From assembly GCA_030295235.1 (NCBI GenBank), contig AP026129.1, forward strand, positions 620,001-684,000: a stretch of DNA of 64,000 bases. The letters are read 5' to 3'. Shown one piece after another: positions 62,364 to 64,000 of the stretch. A model generated the notes under the pieces. The model saw nothing but the letters and a program-made list of their open reading frames with translations. It had not been told where the DNA came from and searched no databases. This DNA is from Fistulifera solaris. Its lineage: Eukaryota; Bacillariophyta; Bacillariophyceae; Naviculales; Stauroneidaceae. Within the stretch, counting starts at the first letter, position 1; each line of letters starts with the position of its first letter. The position numbers were made by a program, and so were the translations under genes.

Positions 62364-64000
62364 TTACAACTCGTCGCCATCTTCTTCGCAACCGTTCCTT
62401 ATGGTTGTGCCAAACATTTGTTCCACATTAACATCAGCGTCAACCCCAGATCGATTCATAGCATCCGAGACTACCAGGAAGCATGCGGAAGGCACAGAAT
62501 GTGATACCATCCACGAAAAAAGCCAGAGCAGAACTCTGTTTTTGCTGTCCTGCAAGGTCGAGAACCAGCAAATGACGTCGCTACAAGTCATATTTCGGAG
62601 CACCACAAGCATCAGCAACTCCATTTCTTCCTTTAAAAAAGATTTCGTGTCAGTGCATTCAAGCGTTTGAACACACGTCTGAATGGCGGGGGCCAGATTG
62701 ACCTGTAATGAAAAGCGGTACGATCGAATGGCTTTACAGGCCGAAACTACAACTTTTTCGTTGCCCCCTTGTTCGAGGACCTTGATGAGAGTTTTCAACA
62801 CCCCTCTGCAATCTAGAACTTCTCGACTAAGGCTTTGAAAAATGACAGCCATCGAGTTGCATGAACCCCAACAATGCCTTTTCCGCGCAGATCGCTGTTT
62901 CCAACTTAAAACGAGATTGTCTGCGTTGCTCGGCAAACTCCTTTTCATTCGCCGTTCAAGTGCGTAAACGATTTTAACAACATAAGGTACAAGTTGCTCA
63001 ACGTCTGTTTGCGTCAAGAACAGTGCCGCTATTTGACCAATGGATCGAATGGCATTATTGATTACCTTTTCATCGTCGTCTTCTAATTTCTCAAGGCATT
63101 GATGTGAGACGATAATCCACAACGGTATTGAATGCAGATTCGCTCCACTAGAACGTAATGCAAAAGACAAATTGCCAACAACAAACAGTGACATACACCG
63201 AACTTGAGCATTCTTTTCGTGCATAGTAGTTCTGACAGCTTGAAGAATTTTGCTCTGTCGAGTATTCTCGGAGTTCGAATCCATACATAGGTTGGAGCAA
63301 ACATTGCCCAACCCTTTTAAACTCACAGCACGCCATTTTGTATTGATTCTCTGATCGGTGCAAAATAAAATCATGCTTTCTAATAAATTGTCGATGTTCT
63401 CCTGCCGAGCCCAATCTTCGGCGCGCATGTACCCACAACACGAACAAACCGTTGCAGCAACGGAATGATCTTCCGCAAGACCAACCAGGATGTGATCCCA
63501 CCAAGCGGGTGGTATGATCCGGTGATAGGTGTCCTCCAAATAGCGCCCTTTTAGTATTGCTTCCAGCAAATCGAATCCACGTTTCTCTCCTTGGAGAGCG
63601 AACAGCGTGTCTTGGAATTGATACCACAGCACATCATGATTAGCGAACATGACATAATTCGAAGTCAAAATAGAGCACAAAACAGGTCGCAAGGAAGTCA
63701 TTTCTATTCGATTCCGATTCTCTTGAAAGAGTTGCAAAAGTTCTGTGACCCATTTAATCCCACGGTCCGAATCTAACCATACTTTCATGAAAGGACTCAT
63801 TGGAGTTTTACTTCCTTCTGGTGTTACTTGTCCGCCGCACAATTCGAGAAAGACACCCCGTACTTTCTTGTCTGAAAGAGAATCAATCAATGAAATAATT
63901 ATATCGTCACAAGGACTTTGCAGTGTCTCCTGCCAAGGAATACACCGTAAAAGGCTTTGTATCAGCGAAAGAATTTCTCGTGATTTTTCTCGTTGAAAGC
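62364..64000 (-). CDS. HEAT/armadillo-repeat protein (HEATR6-like), 5' end outside the window
   Basis: The reading frame is open from the right edge at 64000 (minus strand) to a stop at 62364, giving about 545 residues of a longer protein. It is made of helical pairs typical of HEAT repeats, for example TKWRAVSLKGLGNVCSNL, AQVRCMSLFVVGNLSFALR, KVINNAIRSIGQIAALFL and EKVVVSACKAIRSYRFSL. A WWDHILVGLAEDHSVAATVCSCCGYM segment reminds me of HEATR6-type proteins, but the assignment is tentative. The end is acidic (EEDGDEL). HEAT proteins act as scaffolds; no further function can be read. Convergent with PRP8. Confidence 0.65.
   Translation of the reverse strand, partial: FQREKSREILSLIQSLLRCIPWQETLQSPCDDIIISLIDSLSDKKVRGVFLELCGGQVTPEGSKTPMSPFMKVWLDSDRGIKWVTELLQLFQENRNRIEMTSLRPVLCSILTSNYVMFANHDVLWYQFQDTLFALQGEKRGFDLLEAILKGRYLEDTYHRIIPPAWWDHILVGLAEDHSVAATVCSCCGYMRAEDWARQENIDNLLESMILFCTDQRINTKWRAVSLKGLGNVCSNLCMDSNSENTRQSKILQAVRTTMHEKNAQVRCMSLFVVGNLSFALRSSGANLHSIPLWIIVSHQCLEKLEDDDEKVINNAIRSIGQIAALFLTQTDVEQLVPYVVKIVYALERRMKRSLPSNADNLVLSWKQRSARKRHCWGSCNSMAVIFQSLSREVLDCRGVLKTLIKVLEQGGNEKVVVSACKAIRSYRFSLQVNLAPAIQTCVQTLECTDTKSFLKEEMELLMLVVLRNMTCSDVICWFSTLQDSKNRVLLWLFSWMVSHSVPSACFLVVSDAMNRSGVDADVNVEQMFGTTIRNGCEEDGDEL

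Overview
The window is nuclear DNA of a photosynthetic stramenopile, almost certainly a pennate diatom close to Phaeodactylum tricornutum. Three things point there: compact genes with few short GT-AG introns (15 can be placed, 67-106 nt); about eight proteins with the bipartite plastid presequence of secondary plastids (ER signal peptide cut just before a Phe, the ASAFAP-type motif); and eukaryotic housekeeping genes (PRP8, UTP14, SNAREs, an autophagy PROPPIN, mitochondrial beta-oxidation). The species name is recalled from family knowledge, not searched.

Layout. 1-7.6 kb: tail of an unknown gene, a Qa-SNARE, a membrane-anchored cyclophilin-like protein, and a giant Pro/Ser/Thr-rich membrane protein ending in a PDZ domain. 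8-18.8 kb: an atypical MAP kinase, an unrecognised 687-residue protein, a PsbQ-like photosystem II lumen protein, a WIPI/Atg18 PROPPIN, a NIPP1-like FHA protein and a TIM-barrel-like protein. 18.8-25.6 kb: gene-poor DNA with a retroelement remnant, a small Tat-type lumen protein, a folate-biopterin-type transporter, an inverted-repeat element and a Cys-rich secreted protein. 25.6-34 kb: polyprenyl diphosphate synthase, phosphoglucomutase, plastid ClpS, a plastid zinc-ribbon membrane protein and a VAMP7-like SNARE. 34-46.6 kb: UTP14, mitochondrial trifunctional protein alpha, plastid DnaG-type primase, a plastid LON-domain protein and a prolyl-hydroxylase/ankyrin protein. 47-64 kb: plastid HflX, an FA-hydroxylase/sterol-desaturase-family protein, a plastid SDR, a helicase-associated-domain protein, PRP8 and a HEAT-repeat protein cut by the window end.

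Genes do not form operons. Common themes are plastid maintenance and proteostasis (primase, ClpS, LON-domain protein, HflX, lumen proteins), membrane trafficking (two SNAREs, PROPPIN), RNA processing (PRP8, UTP14, NIPP1-like) and lipid/isoprenoid metabolism.

Nine otherwise well conserved genes carry twelve single-base frame breaks, nearly all in short homopolymers and in both directions. This looks like consensus error in the assembly rather than biology, and it decides several gene starts. The most interesting biological signals are a VAMP7-like R-SNARE with Asn at the zero layer, a MAP kinase with TKH in place of TxY, a mucin-like PDZ membrane protein with an in-frame 69-nt intron, and three families of short palindromic motifs confined almost entirely to intergenic DNA.
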